In this document: piece after piece, positions 1-6,647 of the stretch
How the letters are laid out: each line of letters opens with the position of its first letter
Numbering within the stretch: position 1 is the stretch's first letter
DNA from: XYA12-FULL-58-9 sp001798605
GTDB taxonomy: Bacteria; Myxococcota; XYA12-FULL-58-9
Reading direction: 5' to 3'
Length of the DNA: 7,479 nt
Assembly (NCBI GenBank): GCA_036736205.1
Contig: DAINMX010000287.1
Location: 1-7,479, forward strand
Program-made: the position numbers and the translations under genes
Notes under the pieces: generated by a model
The model's input: only the letters and a program-made list of their open reading frames with translations
What the model was told of the DNA's origin: nothing
Databases searched by the model: none

Positions 1-131
1 TGAACACCATATCAGTACCGGCTGACTGTTTGTGCGCTTTCCGGATAAGAAGGGAACAAACTAGCAACCGTCGCCGATAAGCTCCGATACCATTGTGTAC
101 AACTGCGTCTTTCAACGACGCTGTCGGAATT

Positions 132-137
132 GAGGTG
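132..137 (+). promoter_or_regulatory. Ribosome binding site that decides the start of the small plus-strand gene
   Basis: A GAGGTG purine-rich box precedes two adjacent in-frame start candidates, GTG at 140 and ATG at 143. Measured from the end of GAGG (135), ATG 143 is 7 nt away, an ideal spacing, while GTG 140 is only 4 nt away. I therefore prefer the ATG. I could not pick out a convincing sigma-70 promoter in 1-131. Confidence 0.5.
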
Positions 138-142
138 ATGTG

Positions 143-547
143 ATGAGTCAGTTCATGGTACCGAATATTCGCGCCTATGGCGTAGCCGCCAACAACTCGG
201 CGGGGTCAGTCTTAACTGCCGAAATCGCTATCGCTTTCCAGCAGGTCGACGCGGCCTTCAGCTCGTTCAAGAAATACAGCGTCTATCCAGACATGAAGAG
301 GATACTCGAGTCTGCAACCGACCACTTGGACAAGGCGCTGGCGACCCAGGATTCAGAATCGGCGGCCAGTGCGTTATACAACCTCAACCTCATCAAAGGA
401 TGGGTTGACGAGTACCCCAACGCCGATCCTCAAGATCAAGGGACCCTCGAAACCCTTGATGACAAAAACACCTACACGTATTGGATCAACAAGGGCTTGG
501 AGAGGGTGACACAGCAGCTCAGAACGGCCAAACAGTGTCCCCTCTAA
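143..547 (+). CDS. Small hypothetical protein, 134 aa, function unknown
   Basis: I do not recognise this protein. It reads 134 codons from ATG 143 (GTG 140 would add one residue) to TAA, behind a good GAGG ribosome binding site. No signal peptide or membrane segment is evident. Residues about 24-70 and the region near 110-130 look like amphipathic helices rich in Ala, Gln, Lys and Glu. The middle (about 92-108) is Asp, Gln and Thr-rich and probably a loop. The only cysteine is three residues from the C-terminus (C-P-L). The composition looks like a real soluble protein rather than a shadow frame: no long basic or cysteine runs and a normal amino-acid mix. It is the only plus-strand gene here, converges on tsaE and shares 4 bp with it at the stops, so it is outside the operon. 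A small helical secreted or structural protein is possible, but nothing in the sequence shows this. Confidence 0.6.
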   Translation: MSQFMVPNIRAYGVAANNSAGSVLTAEIAIAFQQVDAAFSSFKKYSVYPDMKRILESATDHLDKALATQDSESAASALYNLNLIKGWVDEYPNADPQDQGTLETLDDKNTYTYWINKGLERVTQQLRTAKQCPL

Positions 548-1017
548 CCGCGGGGACGGATCCCCCTTGGTCGCGCGATACCCCGTACTTCGATCTCACA
601 GGTGTTGGTGCCGCGCCGGGCGAGCTCAATCCACACGGCGTTGGTTGGTATCAGTTCGGCGATCTGCTTGGGCCACTCGATGGCGACCACCGCGTCGCAA
701 CGACCCACGTACTCTTCAAGGCCGAGAGCACGTGCAGCGGTGGGATCGTCGAGACGGTAGAAATCGATGTGAATGAGCGTGAGATTGGCGGCCGGGTATT
801 CGTTGACCAGAGTGTAGGTGGGACTGAGTACCTCATCGAGATCGACAACCCCGAGCCCGGCAGCAAGGCCTTGCACAAACGTCGTTTTGCCGGCACCGAG
901 GTCGCCGTTTAGAGCCAAGACCGTACCCGCTTCCAGTACTTCACCGATCCTGCGACCAACACCGCGAGTACCCCGCGCGCTTCTCGTCGATGTCCTCCAG
1001 CTCCTTTCCGCCGACAT
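544..1017 (-). CDS. tsaE: tRNA threonylcarbamoyladenosine biosynthesis ATPase TsaE
   Basis: TsaE is the small P-loop ATPase that works with TsaB and TsaD in making N6-threonylcarbamoyladenosine at A37 of ANN-decoding tRNAs. The 157-aa product matches the usual family length. The Walker A loop GDLGAGKTT lies at residues 38-46, with Lys44 and Thr45. The family motif SPTYTLVNEY is at 65-74, HIDFYRL with the Walker-B-like Asp85 is at 83-89, and the IEWP motif (Glu114, Trp115) is at 113-116. The ATG start at 1017 has GAGGA 9 nt upstream and lies 24 bp after nnr, so it is probably the last gene of the operon. The first 20 residues are poorly conserved but align in character with the T-x-x-x-G-R-x-I-G lead-in of the family. 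The C-terminal tail is a low-complexity Arg-Gly-Pro stretch (RGIARPRGIRPRG). Its TAG stop overlaps the stop of the convergent small gene by 4 bp. Confidence 0.93.
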   Translation of the reverse strand: MSAERSWRTSTRSARGTRGVGRRIGEVLEAGTVLALNGDLGAGKTTFVQGLAAGLGVVDLDEVLSPTYTLVNEYPAANLTLIHIDFYRLDDPTAARALGLEEYVGRCDAVVAIEWPKQIAELIPTNAVWIELARRGTNTCEIEVRGIARPRGIRPRG

Positions 1018-1041
1018 GATGAGAGGTCCTCGAATCGGAAG

Positions 1042-2574
1042 CTATTTTCCCCAACGGGCGAGGACCGTCCCCATGGCTTCAATGAGATCGGTAGCACGCA
1101 TGCCCGCTTCGCCGTGAAGCTCCGCCGCAACATCGCCGGCGACCGCGTGAAGCAGCGCCCCTCCGCGGGCCGCATCGGCCGAGGTGAGGCCTTGGGCGAG
1201 AAGCCCGGTGATGATGCCGGCAAGCACGTCGCCTGTACCACCTGTGCCCATTCCGGGGTTGCCAGCGCCAATGATGGCCACCTGGCCGTCGGGGTCAGCG
1301 ATGACCGTGCCAGCTCCCTTGAGAACCACCACGCATCTTCTGGCAATGGCGAATTGCCCCGCCGCGGCAAACCTGTCCCGTTGAATATCAGCAACCGAAA
1401 TGCCGGTCAGGCGCGATAACTCTTTGGGGTGTGGAGTAATGACCACCGGTGCTTGAACCACGTCCCAAAGGCTAGGATCTTCGGCAAAAAGATTCAGGGC
1501 GTCTGCGTCCATGCAAATTGGTACTCGACACGCCTCGAGCACCGCCCCGAGCTCTGCTGCCTTGTCATCGCCAGTCGACAATCCTGGACCAACGCATAGG
1601 GCCGTTGCGTGCTCGAGCACGCAGGACGACCAGTCATCCAATGAGTCGCCATCCTGCCGACAGCGGAGCATGACCTCCAGAGGCCGCGGCGGCGCATCCT
1701 TGAGAGTTTGTTGCGAGACGGCCCAGCTCACCAATCCCGCACCGGAGCGAAGAGCTCCCGCAAGGGCAAGCAATGCCGCTCCTGGTGTGGCGGGACTGCC
1801 AGCCATGATCACCGCGTGACCGAAACTGCCCTTGTGTGCAGCGGGATCTCGATCGGGAAGAATGTCCTCGCCGTCCTCCGTAAGGAGAAGCCTTCCCACC
1901 ACAGGAAGGTCGGCGGCAAGCTCGACCGGAATGCCAATGTCAACAACCGTCAAATCGCCGCGCAACCCAGCTCCAGGATAGAGACAGTGCCCACGCTTGG
2001 GAAACGCGAATGTGACCGTCTCGACACATTCGGTCGCACGGCCGAGTACTGCGCCTGTGTCCGAGTCGACGCCGGAAGGAATATCCACAGCGATGATTGA
2101 ACATTCACTTTCATTGAGTGCGTCGATGACATCACCGATGAGGCCGCTCACTTCTTTTGCGAGACCCGTTCCCAAGAGCGCGTCGACGATGAGATCCGCC
2201 GACTCAATGAACTCAGAGAGCTCGTAGAGAGACTTTGCATCCTCGACAAGCGACAGGCTCTCGGGACGCAGTTTCTCGATGGGTTTGAGGGCAGATGCCG
2301 CGTCGGCTTTCAGCTTGGTTTTGTCACCTACAATGAAGGTATGAACGTTGTAACCGCGGTCGGCGAGGGTTCTCGCTGTTACGAACCCGTCGCCGCCATT
2401 GTTGCCGGTGGAACAAACGACCGCAACGGTCCCGCCGTCGGGCAAATATTCAACACAACTGTCGGCGACGCCGCGACCAGCCACCTCCATGAGCGCGCGG
2501 CCCGGCACACCAAGGACTTCGATGGTCTGACGATCGAGCTCCCTCATCTCCAGGGCACTGACAATGTACTCCAT
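1042..2574 (-). CDS. nnr: Bifunctional NAD(P)H-hydrate epimerase / ADP-dependent NAD(P)H-hydrate dehydratase
   Basis: This enzyme repairs hydrated NADH and NADPH: the N-terminal domain interconverts the R and S epimers, and the C-terminal kinase-like domain dehydrates the S form at the expense of ADP (or ATP). The 510-aa product is the full-length fusion typical of bacteria. The epimerase domain (YjeF_N, about 1-220) shows GNNGGDG at 57-63, DALLGTGL at 131-138 and AVDIPSGVDSDTG at 162-174. The dehydratase domain (about 235-505) shows HKGSFGHAVIMAGS at 247-260, MDADALN at 355-361, TPHPKELSRL at 380-389 and the nucleotide/substrate loop GNPGMGTGGTGDVLAG at 438-453, with the probable catalytic Asp449. 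The ATG has GAGGA 6 nt upstream. It follows pdxJ by 69 bp, a spot where acpS is expected in this gene order but is not found. No key residue seems missing. Confidence 0.95.
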   Translation of the reverse strand: MEYIVSALEMRELDRQTIEVLGVPGRALMEVAGRGVADSCVEYLPDGGTVAVVCSTGNNGGDGFVTARTLADRGYNVHTFIVGDKTKLKADAASALKPIEKLRPESLSLVEDAKSLYELSEFIESADLIVDALLGTGLAKEVSGLIGDVIDALNESECSIIAVDIPSGVDSDTGAVLGRATECVETVTFAFPKRGHCLYPGAGLRGDLTVVDIGIPVELAADLPVVGRLLLTEDGEDILPDRDPAAHKGSFGHAVIMAGSPATPGAALLALAGALRSGAGLVSWAVSQQTLKDAPPRPLEVMLRCRQDGDSLDDWSSCVLEHATALCVGPGLSTGDDKAAELGAVLEACRVPICMDADALNLFAEDPSLWDVVQAPVVITPHPKELSRLTGISVADIQRDRFAAAGQFAIARRCVVVLKGAGTVIADPDGQVAIIGAGNPGMGTGGTGDVLAGIITGLLAQGLTSADAARGGALLHAVAGDVAAELHGEAGMRATDLIEAMGTVLARWGK

Positions 2575-2643
2575 GGCTCTTCCTCAGCCGGCGGCTCACT
2601 CGAGTCGCCTATGCTCATTGCCGTTCTGGAATGCGCGCCGCGC

Positions 2644-3366
2644 TCAGACTTGCAACAGCGCCAACATGTCGCGCACTGCACGTTCGAGTCCGACATAAAT
2701 CGCCTGGGCGACGATGCTGTGTCCAATGTTGTATTCTTCGATTTCAACTACCGGCACCAAGGATGCGATGTTGTGGTAGTGCAGGCCGTGTCCCGCGGCG
2801 ACCCGCATCCCCAGCTTGGTGGCGGTTCGCGCAGCATCGACGATCCTCGTCAGCTCAGCCCGTTGCTCGTTGTCACCAACGGCGTCACAATATTTGCCAG
2901 TGTGGATCTCGATGGTGTCAGCTTCAACGCGATGAGCGGCGCGGACTTGGTCGAGGTCGGGATCGATGAATAGGCTAACACCGATGTCCGCATCCTTCAT
3001 ATTCTGTACATACTTCTTGATGTGATCGCGATGGTGCGACACGTCGAGGCCGCCCTCCGTGGTGAGTTCCTCACGACGTTCCGGCACCAAGGTCACCTGG
3101 TCCGGTTTGATGTCGTAGGCAATCTTCAGCATTTCTTGTGTAGCTGCCATCTCTAGATTGAGAGTGGTCTGCACCGTTTGCCGCAGAATCCGCACGTCCC
3201 GCTCTTGAATGTGTCGACGGTCCTCTCGCAGGTGTACTGTGATGAGGTTCGCCCCCGCCATTTCACAAATGCCCGCGGCCGTTACAGGGTCGGGATAGGA
3301 AGTTCGACGATTCTGCCGAATGGCGGCTACGTGATCGACGTTGACTCCGAGACGTCGGCGAATCAT
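2644..3366 (-). CDS. pdxJ: Pyridoxine 5'-phosphate synthase PdxJ
   Basis: PdxJ condenses 1-deoxy-D-xylulose 5-phosphate with 3-amino-2-oxopropyl phosphate to give pyridoxine 5'-phosphate, the last ring-forming step of the DXP-dependent vitamin B6 pathway. The protein is 240 aa, a standard length for this TIM barrel. Motifs in order are LGVNVDHVAAIRQNRR (6-21), HLREDRRHIQERD (45-57), NLEMA (70-74), VPERREELTTEGGLDV (94-109), EIHTG (153-157), AAGHGLHYHN (190-199) and EYNIGHSIVAQAI (211-223). Residues corresponding to the E. coli active site are present at the same numbers as I recall them: Asp11, Arg20, His45, Arg47, His52, Glu72, Thr102 and His193. The ATG at 3366 has AGGAG 5 nt upstream. It lies 37 bp after glmM in the same operon. 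Its presence implies de novo B6 synthesis by the DXP route, with PdxA and SerC expected elsewhere in the genome. Confidence 0.97.
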   Translation of the reverse strand: MIRRRLGVNVDHVAAIRQNRRTSYPDPVTAAGICEMAGANLITVHLREDRRHIQERDVRILRQTVQTTLNLEMAATQEMLKIAYDIKPDQVTLVPERREELTTEGGLDVSHHRDHIKKYVQNMKDADIGVSLFIDPDLDQVRAAHRVEADTIEIHTGKYCDAVGDNEQRAELTRIVDAARTATKLGMRVAAGHGLHYHNIASLVPVVEIEEYNIGHSIVAQAIYVGLERAVRDMLALLQV

Positions 3367-3403
3367 GGCTACTCCTATTCCAGTGTTTGCTCTCTGCTAA
3401 CAG

Positions 3404-4768
3404 TCACCCTAGCGCACGGGCGATCTCTGACGCAATCTCTGATGCCATGGTATCAACCATTCGAGCGTCTGGTCCCTCCACCAACACTCGCGCTTTGGCT
3501 TCGGTGCCGGAGAAGCGCACAAGGATGCGGCCATCATCCCCAAGTGCCTTCTGTACCCTGTCAATGGCCGATTGTACCGTCGGCAGGTCCTCTAGGGGCC
3601 TTCGCTCCTTGACCACCACGTTAACCAAGGACTGGGGGTAGAGCTCAAGACGGTGCTTGAGCTCCGAAAGCTTGATCCCCGTCCTCTTGAGCACTGCCAG
3701 CAGCTTGATGGCAGCAAGGAGGCCATCGCCGGTGGTCGAATGGTCGAGATAGATGAGGTGCCCCGATTGCTCCCCGCCAAAATTGAGATTGCCCTCGCGC
3801 ATGGCCGCAACCACGTAACGGTCGCCGACCTGGGTGCGGATCACCTTGCCACCCAGACTCGTGAGCTTTTTGTCGAGGGCGAGGTTCGACATCACTGTTG
3901 TGACCAACGTGTTGTCGTGCAGATCCCCACTTCTAAGCATCTCCTCCGCAGCGATCGACATGAGGATATCACCGTCAACAACGGCACCCGTTTCATCGAC
4001 GACAATCAGCCGGTCGGCGTCGCCGTCAAGCGCAATACCAATGTTCGCGCGGTGGCGCTTAATGGCCGCCTTAAGACTCGCCGGATGCAGCGCTCCACAA
4101 CGCCTATTGATATTGCGACCGTCGGGGGACACACCGATGGCGTGCACCTTGGCACCCAGCTCCGAGAACACCGTCGGGGCGACCTTGTAGGCGGCACCGT
4201 TGGCGCAATCGACGCAGACTGTCATTCCCAACAAATCCAGGTCGGCAGGGAAGAAGCTCTTGAGAAAGACTATGTAACGCCCCGCTGCGTCGTCGATGCG
4301 AAACGCTTTGCCAACGGCTGCCTTGGTGGGGCGAACTTTGCCGACCTTTTCGTCTTCCATAAAACTCTCGAGCTCGACTTCCTTTTCGTCGGCGAGCTTG
4401 AAGCCGTCACGCGCAAAGATCTTGATACCGTTGTCTTCGTAAGGATTGTGGCTCGCGCTGATCATCACACCCGCGTCGGCACGCATGGTGCGCGTGAGAA
4501 ACGCGACGGCGGGGGTCGGCATCGGTCCAAGAAGAAGCGCATCGACCCCCATGGAGCACACGCCCGACGCGAATGCCATCTCCAACATGTAACCGGAGAG
4601 TCGGGGGTCTTTGCCAATGATGATTCTGTGATTGCTGGTATGCGCCTGCGCTTGGTACGCAACTGCTCGACCAAGTGCCAGCGCCACCTCGCAGGTCATG
4701 GGATGCTGATTGGCGACACCGCGAACACCATCAGTTCCGAAAAACCGACGTTTGCTGCTTGGGGCCAT
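3404..4768 (-). CDS. glmM: Phosphoglucosamine mutase GlmM
   Basis: GlmM converts glucosamine-6-phosphate to glucosamine-1-phosphate in the cytosol, feeding UDP-N-acetylglucosamine synthesis for peptidoglycan and LPS. The 454-aa length is typical. The four alpha-D-phosphohexomutase signatures are intact. The N-terminal FFGTDGVRG is at 9-17. The phosphoserine loop ISASHNPYEDNGIK is at 103-116, with Ser106 as the phosphorylated residue. The metal loop DGDADR is at 248-253 (Asp248, 250, 252). The sugar-binding GEQSGH is at 332-337. The C-terminal phosphate-binding loop RFSGTEAKARVLVEG is at 418-432. GEQSGH identifies GlmM rather than a phosphomannomutase. It starts 2 bp after the ybbR stop, with its ribosome binding site inside ybbR, so translation is probably coupled. 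In Firmicutes GlmM binds and inhibits CdaA; the conserved adjacency suggests, but does not prove, the same here. Confidence 0.97.
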   Translation of the reverse strand: MAPSSKRRFFGTDGVRGVANQHPMTCEVALALGRAVAYQAQAHTSNHRIIIGKDPRLSGYMLEMAFASGVCSMGVDALLLGPMPTPAVAFLTRTMRADAGVMISASHNPYEDNGIKIFARDGFKLADEKEVELESFMEDEKVGKVRPTKAAVGKAFRIDDAAGRYIVFLKSFFPADLDLLGMTVCVDCANGAAYKVAPTVFSELGAKVHAIGVSPDGRNINRRCGALHPASLKAAIKRHRANIGIALDGDADRLIVVDETGAVVDGDILMSIAAEEMLRSGDLHDNTLVTTVMSNLALDKKLTSLGGKVIRTQVGDRYVVAAMREGNLNFGGEQSGHLIYLDHSTTGDGLLAAIKLLAVLKRTGIKLSELKHRLELYPQSLVNVVVKERRPLEDLPTVQSAIDRVQKALGDDGRILVRFSGTEAKARVLVEGPDARMVDTMASEIASEIARALG

Positions 4769-4770
4769 TT

Positions 4771-5706
4771 CTATCTCCTGCGGCGGGATCGGGAAACCTG
4801 GACGACCACGGTGGGAACGGGTTCGAGAAGCACCGTACGCTCAGGTGCCGAGCGCAGAATCACAATCTTCTCGAAGCTACGCTGGCCTTCATTGATCTCT
4901 GGCAGAGCGTCGACGTAGACTTTGAGGCTGTTGGCGTCCAACTTGTCAACGAGGCGCCGCGGGCCCTTGAGAGTTACTTCCACAGAGTGGGGAGTGACGC
5001 GTGCCCCTGCGGGACCGTGGTCGAGCTGGACCTCAACGCCCTTGAAGCTCTTCTCTACAAACTCCTCATTGATCTGGACTTCAACTTTGACATGGCGGTC
5101 TAGCAAGCGGGCACCCTCACCCGGTGGCCGTAGATCCACCTCCATGGTGACATCAGCCGTTTGCCGCGCGACGTTAATCGGTTCAGTTCTGATGAAGAAA
5201 CGGGGATCACCAACTTTGGTGACAGGCCCCACCACGCGAACCTCACTCGGCTCGATCTGTACTCTCAAGATCTCGTAACCAAAAGCAGGCCGTTCCATGA
5301 TGGTCGGCTCGACCGGCACACGCCGCTCAACCTTGCGATCGAGTATGAGCTCCACCTCGACCGGGCGCACCCCGACGATTCGCATACCACCTGGGGGGTC
5401 GACGTCGTCGAGCTCTATGCGTTTCAGGTGGTCTCCTGGCTCATCATTGCTAAGGTCAATGATGACGGGATTCAGCTCACTTTGCACAAACGAGCGGAAA
5501 TTCGCCCATGGCCCTTGCATTGTTGTGTGTAGGACCGACGGGGGATCGTTGGTAACCATCATGTCATTGGCAGTGCGATACTCTACGGGGAAGTCAACCT
5601 CAACCGGAGTGCTGCTCTCAACGTTGACAAACAAGAAGATCAACAATGACACAGCCAAAGAGATGAGCTTGAGAGTGATATTTCGCGTAATGAATGTCAG
5701 ACTCAT
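4771..5706 (-). CDS. ybbR: YbbR-domain membrane-anchored protein (CdaR-like)
   Basis: This is the usual partner encoded beside cdaA; in Firmicutes the homologue CdaR binds CdaA and modulates c-di-AMP synthesis from outside the membrane. The 311-aa product begins with a short basic segment, then one hydrophobic helix at about 14-29, and the remainder is hydrophilic and beta-rich, as expected for a single-pass protein with an extracytoplasmic domain. I see roughly three YbbR-type repeats, about 33-124, 125-202 and 203-304, each closing on a strand like PVEVELIL, HVKVEVQI or PTVVVQVS. Firmicute CdaR has four, so this is a shorter version. The C-terminus is an arginine run (SRSRRRR). The ATG lies 3 bp after the cdaA stop (TGA GCT ATG) and lacks a strong ribosome binding site, so it probably depends on termination-reinitiation from cdaA. 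Family assignment is firm; the regulatory role here is inferred from context. Confidence 0.88.
   Translation of the reverse strand: MSLTFITRNITLKLISLAVSLLIFLFVNVESSTPVEVDFPVEYRTANDMMVTNDPPSVLHTTMQGPWANFRSFVQSELNPVIIDLSNDEPGDHLKRIELDDVDPPGGMRIVGVRPVEVELILDRKVERRVPVEPTIMERPAFGYEILRVQIEPSEVRVVGPVTKVGDPRFFIRTEPINVARQTADVTMEVDLRPPGEGARLLDRHVKVEVQINEEFVEKSFKGVEVQLDHGPAGARVTPHSVEVTLKGPRRLVDKLDANSLKVYVDALPEINEGQRSFEKIVILRSAPERTVLLEPVPTVVVQVSRSRRRR
4775..4779 (-). promoter_or_regulatory. glmM ribosome binding site embedded in the end of ybbR
   Basis: On the minus strand AGGAG lies 6 nt before the glmM ATG. It falls within the last two arginine codons of ybbR (AGG AGA), directly ahead of the ybbR TAG stop. 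Ribosomes finishing ybbR will cover and expose this site, which points to coupled translation of the two genes. Confidence 0.75.
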
Positions 5707-5709
5707 AGC

Positions 5710-6525
5710 TCAGGCTCGGCTCGGCTCGCTCTTGCGAGGCTTAGATTTCGTTAGCGTGCGCGGGCCGAAATAGCGTTGCAGGACTTTGCGCAACATGGCG
5801 GGGTCGAGATCACGGGTCAGGACTCCGCGCTCAGCGATAGAAATCTGACCTCGCTCTTCGCTGACAACGATGGCCACTGCGTCGACCTCCTCAGTGGCAC
5901 CAACCGCCGCCCGATGGCGACTGCCAATGGATGGGTCGAGACGAGGATTCTGGGTCATCGGCAAAAACACGGCCGCCGCGGTAATGCGACCTTGTTGAAT
6001 AATGAGAGCGCCATCGTGCAACGGACCTGGGGGTGTAAACACCTGGGTCAGAAGCCCCGTCGATATTCGTCCATCAACGCGAATACCCGTCTCGGCAAGC
6101 TCGCTGAGATCAGCTTCCCGTTCGACGAGTATGATGGCACCGATACGGTCCTTCGCCATAGCCTCGGCAGCTCGAGTCAGCTCGTCAACAAGATAGGCTC
6201 CCTGGCCGTATCCGATTCCAGCGTAAAATGGGCGACGCCCGACCCGGGACAGGCCACGCCGAATGTCGTGTTGGAAAACGACGATGACGATGAGAAGAAA
6301 CGAGCTTAGGAAATTGTCGAGTATCCACGACAGCGTCTTGAGGCCGAGCAACCGCGACGCAAAAAAGGCGACGACGATGAGAGCGAGACCGACTAAGATT
6401 TGTTGCGCCCGTGTGCCGCGAATCAACAGAAGAACGCGATAGACGATGTATGCGACCACACCGACATCGGCGATCGCGATGACCACTTTCAAGATATTGT
6501 TGTCGCCCCAAAAAGCCTGTTCCAT
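5710..6525 (-). CDS. cdaA: Diadenylate cyclase CdaA (c-di-AMP synthase)
   Basis: CdaA joins two ATP molecules into cyclic di-AMP at the inner face of the cytoplasmic membrane. From ATG 6525 the product is 271 aa, the normal family size. Three membrane helices lie at about 12-34, 39-60 and 65-85, followed by a short basic linker and the DAC (DisA_N) domain at about 100-235. The catalytic DGA motif is at 171-173, within TPPGPLHDGALII, and the RHR motif is at 203-205, within GSRHRAAVG; both are intact, so the enzyme should be active. The tail is Lys/Pro/Ser/Arg-rich. Start choice: the open frame continues to a GTG at 6651 that overlaps the pilZ stop (GTGA), adding 42 residues rich in Trp and Cys that do not resemble a CdaA N-terminus. 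ATG 6525 has only a weak AAGA 5 nt upstream. I prefer 6525 but cannot exclude the longer form. Confidence 0.93.
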   Translation of the reverse strand: MEQAFWGDNNILKVVIAIADVGVVAYIVYRVLLLIRGTRAQQILVGLALIVVAFFASRLLGLKTLSWILDNFLSSFLLIVIVVFQHDIRRGLSRVGRRPFYAGIGYGQGAYLVDELTRAAEAMAKDRIGAIILVEREADLSELAETGIRVDGRISTGLLTQVFTPPGPLHDGALIIQQGRITAAAVFLPMTQNPRLDPSIGSRHRAAVGATEEVDAVAIVVSEERGQISIAERGVLTRDLDPAMLRKVLQRYFGPRTLTKSKPRKSEPSRA

Positions 6526-6647
6526 CAGAATCTTGCGAGTAGCACAGGGGGATGCTCGGCCACAAGGGGCGCAATTCGGCCACCTCTGCCACCAGAACCT
6601 GAATACACCTGCGGGAGAGCCTGAGTAGCCTGTTGTTGCGGCCTTTG
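6526..6647 (-). other. 122-bp gap between pilZ and cdaA
   Basis: This is the longest gap in an otherwise tight gene string. It stays open in the cdaA frame up to a GTG at 6651, so it is either an N-terminal extension of CdaA or an untranslated spacer. It carries an 8-bp direct repeat (TCGGCCAC on the plus strand at 6556-6563 and 6576-6583, exactly 20 bp apart) and a near copy at 6585-6592. I find no clear intrinsic terminator and no convincing sigma-70 promoter in it. Confidence 0.4.

Noticed and set aside
1..131. Possible promoter, RNA gene or upstream coding end at the left edge
   Set aside because: I looked for -35/-10 pairs, a tRNA-like fold and the end of a gene. Only weak AT-containing patches and two GATAAG strings are present, and nothing reaches a level I can support.
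552..565. GGGGA-CGGA-TCCCC hairpin at the tsaE / small-gene junction as a terminator
   Set aside because: The stem is only 5 bp, there is no T tract on either side, and on the minus strand it lies within the tsaE coding region. It is not a credible intrinsic terminator.
2341..2973. A 210-codon plus-strand open frame spanning the nnr-pdxJ junction
   Set aside because: It is antisense to two well-supported genes, has no family motif, and simply bridges their ends. It could not be a relocated acpS: it shows none of the AcpS motifs.
3653..4918. A 421-codon open frame on the plus strand, opposite glmM
   Set aside because: It lies almost wholly antisense to glmM, whose four catalytic signatures are intact on the minus strand. 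The plus-strand translation has no recognisable motif and a His/Arg-rich skewed composition typical of a shadow frame.
5713..5730. GGCTC repeated three times at the 3' end of cdaA
   Set aside because: This short repeat falls within codons for the charged Lys/Ser/Pro/Arg tail of CdaA and near the ybbR start. It is too short to mean more than local low complexity.
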